Of a DNA stretch of 64,000 nucleotides, positions 32,243 to 42,840 are shown piece by piece. Positions within the stretch are counted from its first letter, which is position 1; each line of letters starts with the position of its first letter. Both the position numbers and the translations under genes were made by a program. This DNA comes from Leguminivora glycinivorella (taxonomy: Eukaryota > Arthropoda > Insecta > Lepidoptera > Tortricidae), in assembly GCF_023078275.1 (NCBI RefSeq), contig NC_062987.1:19639772-19703771 (forward strand), given 5' to 3'. The notes beneath the pieces were generated by a model. The model saw only the letters and a program-made list of their open reading frames with translations, searched no databases and was not told where the DNA came from.

Positions 32243-32487
32243 ATGGATCCCATTACGCGCATTCTGCTCTTGCTCGTATTACGGAGGCGCTTACAAAAAA
32301 AGGAGACGAAAAGAAGATGCTGGGTCAACCCATATATATATAAAATGAATAATGACGGAACTCATTTTGAAAGGAAATATGCGGCATTAAAGACAAGTGA
32401 AGTGAAGTTCAAAGAATATTTCAGAATGACAATAGCAAGTTTCGAAGAACTGGTCTTTAAAATCTCACCTCGAATAAAAAAACAATA
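32243..32487 (+). pseudogene. PIF/Harbinger-type transposase, N-terminal fragment
   Basis: From the Met at 32243 the frame reads MDPITRILLLLVLRRRLQKK, then KRRCWVNPYIYKMNNDGTHF, LKTSEVKFKEYFRMT and IASFEELVFKIS. The RR-x-WV-x-P-Y, F-x-EYFRM and SFEEL pattern is the N-terminal region of HARBI1/Harbinger transposases ahead of the DDE domain. About 80 residues remain. The fragment is cut by the MITE starting at 32488, and no DDE residues follow after it. It cannot encode an active enzyme. Confidence 0.7.
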
Positions 32488-32977
32488 TATAAGGTCCTAA
32501 TTTATTAGTTGCAGATATTTTAACACATGATACTTTACATTAAAATAATTAACTTTAAATATAAATTAAGAAATCTTTTCATGTAACTTTTTTTATTTCA
32601 TTTTCCTAACAAAAAAATTAATTATAATTTCGTCTAAACAAAATCATCATGTGCATTATCACATGTCACAATAACACTGTCTGTCATGTCAACAATTGTT
32701 TGTTGTAAATGTCGTAAAGGTTCGGCGGGAAAACTGCACATGTCATTGAAGTGGCCAGTTACAGTTAAGTGGTACGTAAAAGAGGTACTAGAATCTGTTC
32801 AATGAGTTTTCATTTAATAATCACATAAACAGGGTGTTTTTACGTAGCAAATTTGTTTTTCCGTTTTCTCCAAAAAAAACATCGTAAAAGCTATAATGTT
32901 TCACGGTTTAATATACTCCAGAGACCGAGTACTATCAGCTGTAAAAATATCTGCATCTAATAAATTAGGACCTTATA
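32488..32977. mobile_element. TA-flanked MITE L, copy 1, 490 bp
   Basis: Terminal inverted repeats start TATAAGGTCCTAATTTATTA and continue TTGCAGATATTTT for about 34 bases. TA is duplicated on both sides (32486-32487, 32978-32979), as in Tc1/mariner-type insertions. It is noncoding. It differs from the copy at 61901-62390 at only a few positions, mainly in A or T runs, so both are recent. Confidence 0.85.
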
Positions 32978-33023
32978 TATTTTAAAAACCTGTCGGACCT
33001 CTGGAGATGCTGGGATTAACTAA

Positions 33024-33067
33024 ATATGCCGAATACCGAATATTTACCGAATATTCGGCCCATCTCT
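33024..33067. repeat. hAT-like half-site (CCGAATATTCGGCCCATCTC)
   Basis: GAATATTTACCGAATATTCG, then GCCCATCTCTA, is the terminal region of a hAT-like MITE whose inverse reads TAGAGATGGGCCGAATATTC. Only one end is present. Confidence 0.5.
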
Positions 33068-33108
33068 AATGTGGACGAAGGACGAAAGGACAGCCTTATA
33101 GACAGCAG

Positions 33109-33233
33109 GCAGGCAATTATAGTCGCGCGATAAATGATAAAAATATCAGGCCGTCCCTATCGCACTATTTGTAAGTGCGATAGGGACGGCCCGATGTTTT
33201 ATCATTTATCACGCGACCATGATTGCCCTGCAG
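33109..33233. mobile_element. Palindromic MITE J, complete, about 125 bp
   Basis: AGGCAATTATAGTCGCGCGA, ATAAATGATAAAAATATC and AGGCCGTCCCTATCGCACT are mirrored by AGTGCGATAGGGACGGCC, GATGTTTTATCATTTATCAC and GCGACCATGATTGCC. The loop is about 7 bases, so it is almost one continuous hairpin. Confidence 0.8.
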
Positions 33234-33600
33234 CTTCTTATTGCTATCGGTGTCGAGTACTTATCTAAGTTAGGTATCTATTTTAAATATGACGGTGTAA
33301 TTGTGTGCAGTACAGTACCTACAAGATTCGGTAAAGCGTACTGTAATTATTCGGTAAAGAAATTAAAAATAATTACAGTACGCTGAACCAAAATAATATA
33401 TTACTTACAATACTATATATCATATCATTTTCCTCAGAGCATTTTTCCTGTCTTTGTGTATACTACCTACGGTTGGCAACCCTACACCGCTCAATGTGGC
33501 ATTTGCACGATACGGCAACGTACCGCGGCGACCGGCCGTGTCGCAGTTGTTAGCTAAGCTACCCTTGTGTGCGTGCGTGATGACACGATACGCTGGTTGT
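33234..33600. other. No gene recognised
   Basis: AT-rich DNA, then a GC-richer part near 33.45-33.6 kb with no supported coding frame. Confidence 0.5.
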
Positions 33601-33602
33601 TC

Positions 33603-33653
33603 TTTTAGGTATTTAAGTACTTTTAGGTGTTTAAGTACTTTTAGGTATTTAAG
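33603..33653. repeat. Three 18 bp tandem units
   Basis: TTTTAGGTATTTAAGTAC is repeated three times with one or two changes. Confidence 0.85.
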
Positions 33654-33811
33654 ACGCTACAGGAGCGAAAATGGAAAGGAAAGGGAGCCCTTTCAATTTG
33701 GGAATTTTAGTTAAATATTACAATGTTATTAACTAGATTTATCGAAAAAAATTGTCCATTCAGAACAACTCAGTTAAAAGATATTGCGAAAAAAATCTTT
33801 AAAATCGAGGT

Positions 33812-34170
33812 TCCGCTCTCGACTGTTTCCTCCTTCAAAACTTATTTAAACGGAACGAAATTTGAGAATCTGAATAAAAATGAAATAATCTGTGTCGGAC
33901 CGTTTAGATTTTTTGGACAATTGTTACCGATCTTGAGTATCCCTTTTTCGAGCCATATTGAAACTTGCCGTTTTTAGAAATTTTTCATTGGATCTAGCAT
34001 CTTTTAAAATAAGAATAGCAAAAAATATCAAAACGGTCCGACTCAGATAAAAATAATAATAATCTGTGTCGAAAAAATCATTGCTCTATCTTCAAAAACC
34101 AAGGAGGAAATAGTCGAGAGCGTTTGTATGAGCGTTTGTTGAGAGGGTTTTTCGAACTGACCTGTATCGT
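33812..34170. repeat. Foldback repeat M, copy 1
   Basis: CGCTCTCGACTGTTTCCTCC near 33813 is the inverse of GGAGGAAATAGTCGAGAGCG at 34104-34123. Between them are TGTGTCGGACCGTTTAGATT, TTGTTACCGATCTTGAGTAT and TATCAAAACGGTCCGACTC. A second, interrupted copy is at 34890-35565. Confidence 0.65.
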
Positions 34171-34255
34171 ATAGTTTTAAGAAATCTGATTTCAAAGGTT
34201 TGGGTAGGAAATCTAATCATCAATATTATTGCAATGTAAAATTATTTTTTTCTTT

Positions 34256-34300
34256 TTTCTCCGTGTTTTCTAACGCGCTTATTTTTAGTAGGCGGTTTTT
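34256..34300. repeat. Repeat H end fragment
   Basis: CTCCGTGTTTTCTAACGCGC followed by TTATTTTTAGTAGGCGG is the hairpin-arm end of repeat H. Confidence 0.6.
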
Positions 34301-34889
34301 TTTTCATGGTTTGTTTAAGGTACACACCGACATGTTGTAAACATTTTTTAGTTTTTCGTAAGTTAGTCGTTAAAGGTGGTCTACAGCTAAAATTGATCTA
34401 CGACAGAAATGATCTGTACATATTAAAGTAAGTAGGGAAGAAAACCGCCATGCTGAAGTGTATTTGTGCATGCCACGTCTGGTCTGTCGCATGCATGGTG
34501 AGACGACTTGGACGCCTTTATGAGTGACTGCATGGCCGGAAAAATAACACCAGAGGGAGTTGAGGAAATCAAGGGGAAAGGCCTTTGCCCAGCAGTAGGG
34601 CACTATAACGGGATAATTAAAAAAATCTGTACCAGTTTAATTTTAATATATTTTTAAGAAATTTTCCTACTAAAATGTAGATTCTAGCGAAAAAACGTAC
34701 CTAGGTTTTTCCAGTTGAACATTATTTTTAGCTGCAAGCCACTATTTACGATTTAATCGATTTAAATAAAACTTGCCTACTAAATTATCCATTTGCATAT
34801 TGATCGTAGCGAAAACACGTACGAAAACGACGTACGTTTTTCTGTTTTACTTTTTTAAAGGCACAGGTCACACGTTTTTCATCAAATCT
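34301..34889. other. No gene recognised
   Basis: AT-rich DNA. GGAAATCAAGGGGAAAGGCC and TTGCCCAGCAGTAGGGCACT near 34564-34602 look like a minus-strand-free LINE 3' relic, but too little remains to classify. Confidence 0.4.
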
Positions 34890-35565
34890 ATGTCGTACCG
34901 TTTAGGTTTTTTGGCTAATTGTTACCAATCTTGAGTATCACTTTTTTTGCGCCATAATGAAAAAGGCCGTTTTTGGAAATTTTTGATTGACTCGAGCGTC
35001 TTTAAAAATAAAAATATCAAAACGTTCCAATACAGATAAGATTAATAATTAATAACAATCTGACTGGGAACAAATCAAATTATTTTATTGTGATTTGTTA
35101 TTTAATAACCTAACAACAAAATTAAAATTTTGAAAAAACTCCCGACCGCGACATAGTGGACCGATTTTCATGAAACATGGCTAAGAACACTCCCGACTAA
35201 CTCAGCTTTCAGACAAAAAAACTAAATTTAAATCGGTTCATCCGTTCGGGAACTACGATGCCACAGACACACACACACACACAGACAGACAAACAAATAG
35301 ACAGACAGACACGTCAAACTTATAACACCCCTTCGTTTTTGCGTCGGGGGTTAAAAATAGTCTTTCGCTATATCGTAATGCTGCAAAGGAGATAGGAGGT
35401 GCAAGCACTAATTGTTGCCTTGGGCCTTGTCGTTTTTTATTTCGTGTATGATGTCTATTTCAATTTATAGAATAATCTGTGTTGAAAAATCAGTCTACCT
35501 TCAAAAACCAGGGAGGAAATAGTCGAGAGCGTTAGTATGGAAATTGAACCGTCCTGTATCGTCTT
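34890..35565. repeat. Foldback repeat M, copy 2, interrupted
   Basis: TGTCGTACCGTTTAGGTTTT, TTGTTACCAATCTTGAGTAT and TATCAAAACGTTCCAATAC (34890-35040), then CTTCAAAAACCAGGGAGGAA and ATAGTCGAGAGCG (35500-35535), match copy 1. The gap is filled by repeat I copy 2 and flanking AT-rich DNA. Confidence 0.6.
35108..35357 (-). repeat. (GTCT)n-bearing repeat I, copy 2
   Basis: Inverse orientation: AACTCCCGACCGCGACATAG, ATTTTCATGAAACATGGCTA, then (CA)n/(GACA)n runs and TCAAACTTATAACACCCC near the far end. Confidence 0.8.
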
Positions 35566-35892
35566 AAAAATATAATCGATTGTCGATTTGGCCCCGCTCC
35601 CCAGCTGCCAGCTTGCAGACCTGAGGTTGACTATGATAAGAGAAGCATCTTAGCAGGTTGCCTCAAGGGCCTACTCCAAAATCCTGCCAGATTTACGTCC
35701 ATAGTCCATAATAGTGCGTAATTTTATTTTCACGAATTTATCGGATTCGGATCGGACGTAGTTCGAAAGCGCTCTATTTTTAACGTAGGTACCTATCGTC
35801 ATATTCAGATAGAACGAATATTTTCTTTACCTATGTATTTACAAATTGTCAAATCTTTTGGGAATTACATAAAAGTCATAAAATTATTTATT
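35566..35892. other. No gene recognised
   Basis: Mixed DNA between two (GTCT)n repeats, with no supported feature. Confidence 0.5.
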
Positions 35893-36052
35893 TAATTAAA
35901 TTTTGAAAAAAACCCCCGACCCCGACATAGTGGACCGATTTTCATGAAACATGGCTAAGAACACTCCCGACTAACTCAGCTTTCAGACAAAAAAAAACAA
36001 TCTAAATCGGTTCATCCGTTTGGGAGCTACGATGCCACAGACAGACACACAC

Positions 36053-36119
<67 letters not shown>

Positions 36120-36157
36120 CGTCAAACTTATAACACCCCTTCGTTTTTTGCGTTAAA
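35893..36157 (-). repeat. (GTCT)n-bearing repeat I, copy 3
   Basis: Same order as copy 2, with a longer (GACA)n run at about 36054-36118. Confidence 0.8.
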
Positions 36158-36542
36158 TCTACCCATCGATGTACCCATTGCGGAAATATAAATTAGAGAG
36201 GCACTCCATAAATGTCAATAAACCCTTAATTGCATGATTTTACTTTTCTCTATTTATTTATTTATTTATTTATTTATTTATGTTATGGAGAACCAACAGC
36301 TATAAAACTAGCAGTATACAACAAGATATGATTCAGAAAGCCAATTACAGGATCTCACAGATAGATACAAAGTAATATTAATTAAACTAATGCTAGCACT
36401 TATACCAACGCACACACATGCTCACAAAAGTGGAATATAAAGAAAGAGAAAACAAAACAGAAAGTTAAGTAAGATGAATGCAATAACAGTCAACATAAGT
36501 ATTCAATTAAAAAGGAAAAGAAATAATTATAATAATAATCAC

Positions 36543-39436
36543 TCACAAAGAACACCGCTTAACCAATAATTGCCTCACATTCGAAACTTTACAATTAAAA
36601 ATATCAATGTCAATGTCCTTCGACAACTCATTCAGCCGACGACTCGCTCGAACTAGGAAGCTATTCTGTCTATACCTGGATGATGCAGTCTTGACAGATA
36701 AAGGGGGATAGTACCTCTTAGAACGAAAGGGGGTATTAAAAGCAAGCTTACCAAGTAACTCGGAACAATCAGCTGCACCACTGGTAATATTCAAGAGAAA
36801 GGAAATATCAGATATGTCACGTCTTTTTCTCAGTGGTAATAGGTGGTGCTTCTTACAAATACTTAAATAACTGGATGAACTATAGTAATGCTTTAGTTTG
36901 TAGCATAAAAATTTTATAAATTTTTGTTGCACGCGCTCAATCCGGTCCACATAAGTGTTATAGCAAGGGTTCCAAACCTGTGATGCGTATTCTAATTTAC
37001 TCCTCACGTATGAACAATAAAGGACTTTAAGGGTTTTAGCTTGAGTGAAGTATATGGAATTACGCATTATAAAACCTAGAGATTTAAGTGCCCCACTAAT
37101 AATGCTATCAATGTGCCTATCGAATAAAAGTTTGGAGTCATGAATAACCCCAAGTCCTTCATGTAGGTTACTCGCTCAAGCGGGTGGCCTTTAAGTGTAT
37201 ATGATGTAGAAGTCAGGTTACGTTGACGGGAAAATGTAATAGAAAAACACTTGGAAGGATTTAGCTCTAGCTTATTAACTTCGCAGTACTCATCCAGGCG
37301 TTCTAGATCGGACTGCAAAGACATGAAGTCATGATTGGATTTTACCTTATTAATGATTTTCATGTCATCCGCGAAGCAAAGAAGTTTCGAATGCAAAAAA
37401 CACTTGCCTATATCGTTAACAAAAATGTTGAATAAAAGTGGACCGAGCAAAGACCCTTGAGGGACGCCACTTGGGACTGTCACCCATCCAGATATATAGT
37501 TATTAACCACGACAGCTTGAGACCTATTATTGATATAAGAGGAGAACCACCTTAGCAAATCCCCATGTATTCCCATGTCATATAACTTGCATAGCAATAA
37601 GCCATGGTCTATCCTGTCAAAACACTTGCTATAGTCAGTATAAATAACGTCGACCTGAAGGCCACTGTCCATAGCTTCGGTGACGTAATCATTTAGTAGA
37701 ACAAGATTTGATACAGTTGACCTACGTTGCAAAAACCCATGCTGAAAATCACTAAAAGAACACTTAAAAGTGTCATAAACTTGTTTGAACACAATTTTTT
37801 CTAATATTTTTGAAAGTATACATAGTTTCGATATCGGTCTATAATTAGTTATTTCAGTTTTAGGTCCCTTTTTATGAACAGGGGTGATAAAAGCTGACTT
37901 CCATATGGAGGGAATTAAACTTTCAGCGAACGATCGCCGAAAAAGTAAAACAATTGGACTTGCCAAACTCTCAGCACAGTTAATTAGAAACTGAGCAGGT
38001 AACTCATCAGGCCCTGGGGACTTGGAAGGATCTAGTTTTAGTAATAAGTTAGTGACAACGTCCGGATTAATTTCAATTCTATTTAAACTAGCCGTGGACT
38101 CGTTACTACACGAAGGTAAATGGTCAATATTAGGAGGGCTCGAGGTTGTGAATGTGGTAAAAAAGTACTCTGAAAAAGCATTACAAATATCAAAACCTGA
38201 ATTAACTATTCTGTCCCCATACTTCAGGCTGCCGGGTAAACTATGGGAGGATGAGCGAGACTTTACGAACGACCAAAATTGTTTTGGATTAGTGGCAATA
38301 TTTTTTTCCACCCGTTGCATATATGAAGCAAAACAAGAATCCTCTAATTTACGTACTCTTTCTCTTAGAATGTTAAATGATACTAGGTCAGACAAATTCT
38401 TATATGTTTTATATTTTCTTAAATATTTGTATTTTTCTTTAATTGCTTTTTTCAAGGAAAGAGAATACCATATGGGATAGTTATCATTTTTAACTATTTT
38501 ACTGGGTATAAATTTGTTCCTAAGTTTTTTAAAAGTTACGTAAAAGAAATCGACAGCTTGGTCTAAAGTACGGTTAGAAAACTCAGACACCCAATCGATA
38601 GAAGCTAGCTCTTTATTGATAGATTTATAATCACCTTTGTTGTAAAAATATTTTACCCTAGGGGCTGATTGAAGTGGTAAGACGGTGGTAAAGTTAATAC
38701 GAATAGTTATAGGCTCGTGGTAGGGATCAATAGGAACGAGGGGCATAGGACAATCACTGACACATAAAGAGTCATTAGATAATACTAAATCCAGTAACTT
38801 ACCAAACCGGTTTAAGATTCCGTTATATTGATTCAAGTTAAGAATATTAATTTCATCAATTAAGCTACATTCATCATTACTAGAATAGGAAGACGGAACC
38901 ATCACCGAGTTGCAACTTGACCACTGAATACCGCTCATATTAAAGTCACCTATTATAACAAACTTGTCATCCGGATATTCACACATTAAGTCGCTTAATT
39001 TGGCTAAGAAATTACCTAGTTGTTGAGAGAATGAGTTACCATTATTTTGATTACACAAGTACAACACACATAAATGTACTTTAACTAACCTATTGCAGTT
39101 GTCCTTGAGCGACATAGTAACCCACAAGTCCTCGGCAGAAGACTGGAACGTTGGCTGCAGGGTCACCGGTAGCTCCCTACGGGTGGCTATGAGCACACCG
39201 CCCCCGCGGCTCTGGCCGGTCAGGGCGAGGTCCCGGTCCCGCCTCCAGACAACGAACCGATCATCGAACAGTTCAGAGTCCAACACACCATCCACTAACC
39301 ACGTCTCCGTTAAAACAATGATGTCATAAGATGTCATGCTTAAATTACGATAAAATGTTAAAGTTTTCGACCGCAAACCCCTTACGTTCTGATAATAAAT
39401 GCAAGGTTTATTATCTATTACTACTACACTATCCAT
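36543..39436 (-). CDS. LINE-2 ORF2, endonuclease and reverse transcriptase, one frameshift
   Basis: Residues 1-230 are an APE-type endonuclease: IYYQNVRGLRSKT, VLTETWLVDG, FVIIGDFNMSGIQW and PIDPYHEPITI. The polymerase follows: SPGPDELPAQFLI, PVHKKG, NYRPISKL, FQHGFLQRRST, YTDYSKCFDRIDHG, SGVPQGSLLGPLLFNIFVND and LLCFADDMKII. The frame is lost after TYMKDLG near 37145, where one base is missing from a short G run, and resumes in the frame of MRNSIYFTQAKTLKVLYCSY to the stop at 36543. The total is about 960 residues, normal for the group. It makes the nick and copies the element RNA. Confidence 0.88.
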
Positions 39437-39847
39437 TAAATATAATTAAATTATTAAAACTGAGAGATAATAGAATTAAGTACAATACTGCAACATCCAA
39501 TACTGCCAAACACAACGCAATTTTCATTATAAAATAAATAATAAGTGCGCGCGAGTCAGTCTTGAAGTTATGAAAATACATAAGATCGACGTAATGAGTG
39601 CGAAAGAGAAAAATATTTGAGGCAATATTTAATGAATAAGGAAAGAGATAAGCTGTGTTTAGTGAGCGAGGCGTAAACAAAAAATTTGCGATAAGATCGA
39701 GCGCAAAACAAAAGACCACCCAGGTGGGCCGGTCAGCGGTCGTCAACCTTAGGTATGATCGCTTAATGTTAATATTAAATAATAGTAACAAAAGCAAAAA
39801 CGCAATCGAAAAGACATAATTAGACGATAAATTGAGAATACACCAAT

Positions 39848-40924
39848 TCAAAGCAATTTGTTTAAATCACGTTCATTATTTATTATGTGCACTTTGGAAC
39901 TATCATCTTTCCGAACGTGAATTTTAGAGTATCTGACCCACACGTAGAGGTATCCCTTCTGCTTTAATGATGCCTTAACTAGCGATAAGAGTTTCTTGTT
40001 CTCAGGTGTCAAGTGGTCATTTATATAGATCCTTTGGTTACTACCCTGGAAACCGATTTCCTCCGCCGTAAGGGTCTTCTTAAGTCTGGCTGCCGCTACC
40101 AAATCTTCCTTAATATATCGATTAATAAAGCTCACAATAATAAGCTTCTCATTGGAGTTGTGAATAGGAACCCTGGATATGTGGTTAATATGGCTTCTGT
40201 CCACATTAACATCAATAGCTGCGCAAATGCTCGTCAAAATTGAGAAAAGATTTTCGTTTTTCCTCACAGGGACTCCCTTTACTTCAATATTATTCAAACG
40301 CATCTGCTGATTGATAATTGCACGTTCTTCTCTCATAATCAATATTTCTTTATTTTGCGCCTGGATTTTGCCATCAACATCTTCCAATCCTGGTAATCTG
40401 TTTTCCACTTGAACCAAACGCTCGGTAAAGTCATCTAACTTCGAACTAGTAAAGTTTAAGGAGTCTTTAAACTCAGAGAATTCAGTCTTAAGACCTGCAA
40501 CATCTTGAACCAGTCCAGGAAGACAGGAGAGATGCATCTCCATGCTTAGCAGTTTCCTCATGACGTCATCTAAGTCAGTAACTTTGGCAGGAACATGTAA
40601 CGCCACTTCCCTCTCCACAGGTTGGGCCCGCGCCGGCACTGTTTCTTTTGGCTCCGCTGGGAAGGCAGGGCCCGGTGTCGCCTCAGCTTTGTCCGATGAT
40701 TTTACCAGAGCCGGGGATGCGTCCCTTCGACATATATGACATTTCCATGCCGATCTGCGTTCCGCTCCAAGCTTTCTGTAGCCCCCCTCCGTAATTTGGG
40801 CACAGCAAAATCCAACTTCCTTATGACAGCGTGAACACTGAGCTCCGTCATTAATTACTCCTTTACAAAAGGCACACTCCATACTTGAAACAAAAAAGGT
40901 TGGGAACCGCTGGCAAGAGTGCAA
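39848..40924 (-). CDS. LINE-2 ORF1, PHD-like finger and FP-like domain (358 codons)
   Basis: A second Met at 40882 (MECAFCKGVINDGAQCSRCH) is the more likely start, because the zinc finger begins there. Cysteine pairs CAFC, CSRC, CC and WKCHIC form a PHD-like finger in the first 60 residues. A linker and coiled coil (IQAQNKEILIMREERAI) follow. The C-terminal half, with RLNNIEVKGVPV, RIYINDHLTPENKKLLSLVK and YVWVRYSKIHVRKDDSS, resembles the FP25K-like domain of many insect LINE ORF1 proteins. It would bind element RNA. Confidence 0.85.
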   Translation of the reverse strand: MHSCQRFPTFFVSSMECAFCKGVINDGAQCSRCHKEVGFCCAQITEGGYRKLGAERRSAWKCHICRRDASPALVKSSDKAEATPGPAFPAEPKETVPARAQPVEREVALHVPAKVTDLDDVMRKLLSMEMHLSCLPGLVQDVAGLKTEFSEFKDSLNFTSSKLDDFTERLVQVENRLPGLEDVDGKIQAQNKEILIMREERAIINQQMRLNNIEVKGVPVRKNENLFSILTSICAAIDVNVDRSHINHISRVPIHNSNEKLIIVSFINRYIKEDLVAAARLKKTLTAEEIGFQGSNQRIYINDHLTPENKKLLSLVKASLKQKGYLYVWVRYSKIHVRKDDSSKVHIINNERDLNKLL

Positions 40925-41034
40925 AACAAAATGAGGTATCCGTGCGCATGTGCGTTCGCGGCGAGTGCATGCACCGAACTGGAAGAGTTTTCAATATATG
41001 TAATATTGAAGTTCCAATTTATTTTCATTTGCGA

Positions 41035-41090
41035 CAGTAATATACGTGGGTGTAAGATACGTGGGTGTAAGATGCGTGGCTGCGATGCAA
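41035..41090. repeat. Short tandem GTGGGTGTAAGATAC units
   Basis: Two and a half copies of a 15-base unit, the last degenerate. Confidence 0.8.
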
Positions 41091-41106
41091 AGTTGTTAAG
41101 GGTTAA

Positions 41107-41320
41107 TAGTTATTTGTTATACAAGGGGGCAAAGTTGTATTTTAACGCCGAGTGTGGAATTGAAAAACGAGCAAGTGAAAGGATTCTATAGTTGAACCAC
41201 GAGCGAAGCGAGTGGTTCGAGAATAGAATCCTGAACTTGCGAGTTTTTTTAACACACGAGAAGTAAAATACATTTGCACCCGAGTGTAACACAAAACTTT
41301 TCCCCTCACTATAGCGAGGA
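41107..41320 (+). repeat. Repeat F, copy 2
   Basis: TTATTTGTTATACAAGGGGG and CAAAGTTGTATTTTAACGCC precede a palindrome (GGATTCTATAGTTGAACCAC mirrored as GTGGTTCGAGAATAGAATCC around GAGCGAAGCGAG) and GCACCCGAGTGTAACAC. Longer than the copy at 25983. Confidence 0.6.
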
Positions 41321-41336
41321 AACTACAACGCAAAAA

Positions 41337-41735
41337 ATGCGTTTATCACTGCTTCCACTAGTTCCACAGGTGGTAAATCATCTTTATTACTTGATTCTTT
41401 TATCTTTTATCAATTTAAAGCAGTTAATTTGACTTTATTCAAGGTCGAATTACTTTACCCACTAGTGGATAAAATGCGTTTTTGCCCGCTGGTATTAAAG
41501 GACAAAACACGTGTTTCCGAGCTAGTGAGGGGAAAATACGTTTATCACTGCTTCCAGTAATTCTACAGGTGGTAAATCATCTTCATTACTAAATTCACCT
41601 ACTTTTGTCAATTTTAAAGCAGTTAATTTGACTATATTCAAGGTCAAATTACTTTACCCACTAGTGAATAAAATGCGCTTTTACCCGCTGGCATTAAATG
41701 ATAAAACATGTGTTTCCGAGCTAGTGAGGGAAAAA
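41337..41735. repeat. Tandem duplication, two 199 bp units
   Basis: CGTTTATCACTGCTTCCA begins units near 41340 and 41539. Both run through GGTGGTAAATCATCTT, AAAGCAGTTAATTTGACT and TTACTTTACCCACTAGTG to GTGTTTCCGAGCTAGTGAGG. They differ by scattered substitutions. Confidence 0.8.
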
Positions 41736-41737
41736 AA

Positions 41738-41835
41738 AATTATCCTCCTTGCTTTATCCCGGCATTCGTCACGGCTACTGGGAGCCTGCTGGATCCCAGG
41801 CTTTGACAACTAATCCCAAGATTTGGAGTAGGCAT
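41738..41835 (-). repeat. SINE C tail, copy 3
   Basis: The inverse of TCCAAATCTTGGGATTAGTT, GTCAAAGCCTGGG and CGAATGCCGGGATAAAGCAA, which is the 3' part of SINE C. The head is absent. Confidence 0.7.
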
Positions 41836-42414
41836 TTATTTAAGATATTGTACCTATAAATATAATTAATTAAACTACTAAACATTTAAAAATACTAAAG
41901 GTTATTTTAATGGTCGCGAGTCACTATCGATTATTGATTATCACTAAAATCTGTATTTCTCTTTGTTCATTGGTTTATTAGGATCACCAACAGAAGATAC
42001 AATATACATACTTACTATAAATTACAAACAATACAAGCCCACTCTAAGAACAAATTAAATTATTTTCGTAGAAAATATTTTAACTTGAATTTTTTAAGTA
42101 GTAACACTACTATTATGTTATAAACATTAAATAAATGTCATATACATATTAATGTTAATGTTAATACAAGCCCATTTATTACATTCGTAATTGATCCCCC
42201 GTTTTACATGTAGGTACCGATGCCTTTTGAATAAATACTTCCATATTTGATATCCCTATTGCCCCAAGGGCTATATTAATTAAATAAGTTTACACATAGA
42301 AACAAATATAAACTTTGACAGGTTCATTGTTGCTATGAGAATTACGTTCTTTGCTAATTCATTTTTAGTCAATTATCATTACCTGGCCATCTTGTAATTT
42401 GCAAATCCTCCAGT
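41836..42414. other. No gene recognised
   Basis: AT-rich DNA. A GTTAAT repeat is seen near 42148-42166. Confidence 0.5.
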
Positions 42415-42840
42415 GTTTATAATCACGCAAGAGCTGACGTAGCCTAGAGTGTAACTGACCTATCTCACTGTGGCAAACGTTACGCGTCCATTAGTGTCAG
42501 GGTTGGGGCATCCGCTAGCCTGATTTTATTACGGACACATAATTGGGGACTAGTTGTGCGGGGACAATTCTGTGTTATTTTACAGGCATTAACGTTGAGC
42601 GGGTTAGACAGGCTTATCTAACTTACTGATATTTAGTTTTCATATCTTCCAGTTTACAATCATGCAAAATAATACGTAGCCTGGCGTGTAACTGACCTAT
42701 CCCACTGTGGCAAACGTTACGCGTCCATTAGTGTCAGGGTTGGGGCATCCGCTAGTCTGATTTACGGACACAGCGGAATTGGGGACTAGTTGTGAGGGGA
42801 CAGTTCTTACTTTACAGGCATTGGGCGTTGGATGGGTTAA
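42415..42840. repeat. Direct duplication, two units of about 190 bp
   Basis: Units near 42415-42610 and 42653-42840 share GTGTAACTGACCTATC, CACTGTGGCAAACGTTACGC, GTCCATTAGTGTCAGGGTTG and GGGGACTAGTTGTG. The offset is about 238. No reading frame is conserved between them. Confidence 0.8.

Larger units (their letters stand above)
36252..40924 (-). mobile_element. Non-LTR retrotransposon LINE-2, nearly intact
   Basis: Minus-strand element with an intact ORF1 (40924-39848), ORF2 (39436 to 36543 with one frameshift near 37145), a 3' untranslated region of about 290 bases and an (AAAT)n tail at 36252-36281. ORF1 combines a PHD-like finger with an FP-like C-terminal domain. About 410 bases separate ORF1 and ORF2. 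The near-complete coding content suggests recent activity. Clade is uncertain (CR1/Jockey-related group). The 5' end may extend a little beyond 40924. Confidence 0.85.

Noticed and set aside
31874..32348. Four overlapping open frames of about 98-132 codons
   Set aside because: They are produced by stop-poor iterations of GCG words in foldback element 3; only the Harbinger-like frame from 32243 has a recognisable pattern.
38022..38480. Plus-strand 152-codon open frame
   Set aside because: Antisense shadow of LINE-2 ORF2.
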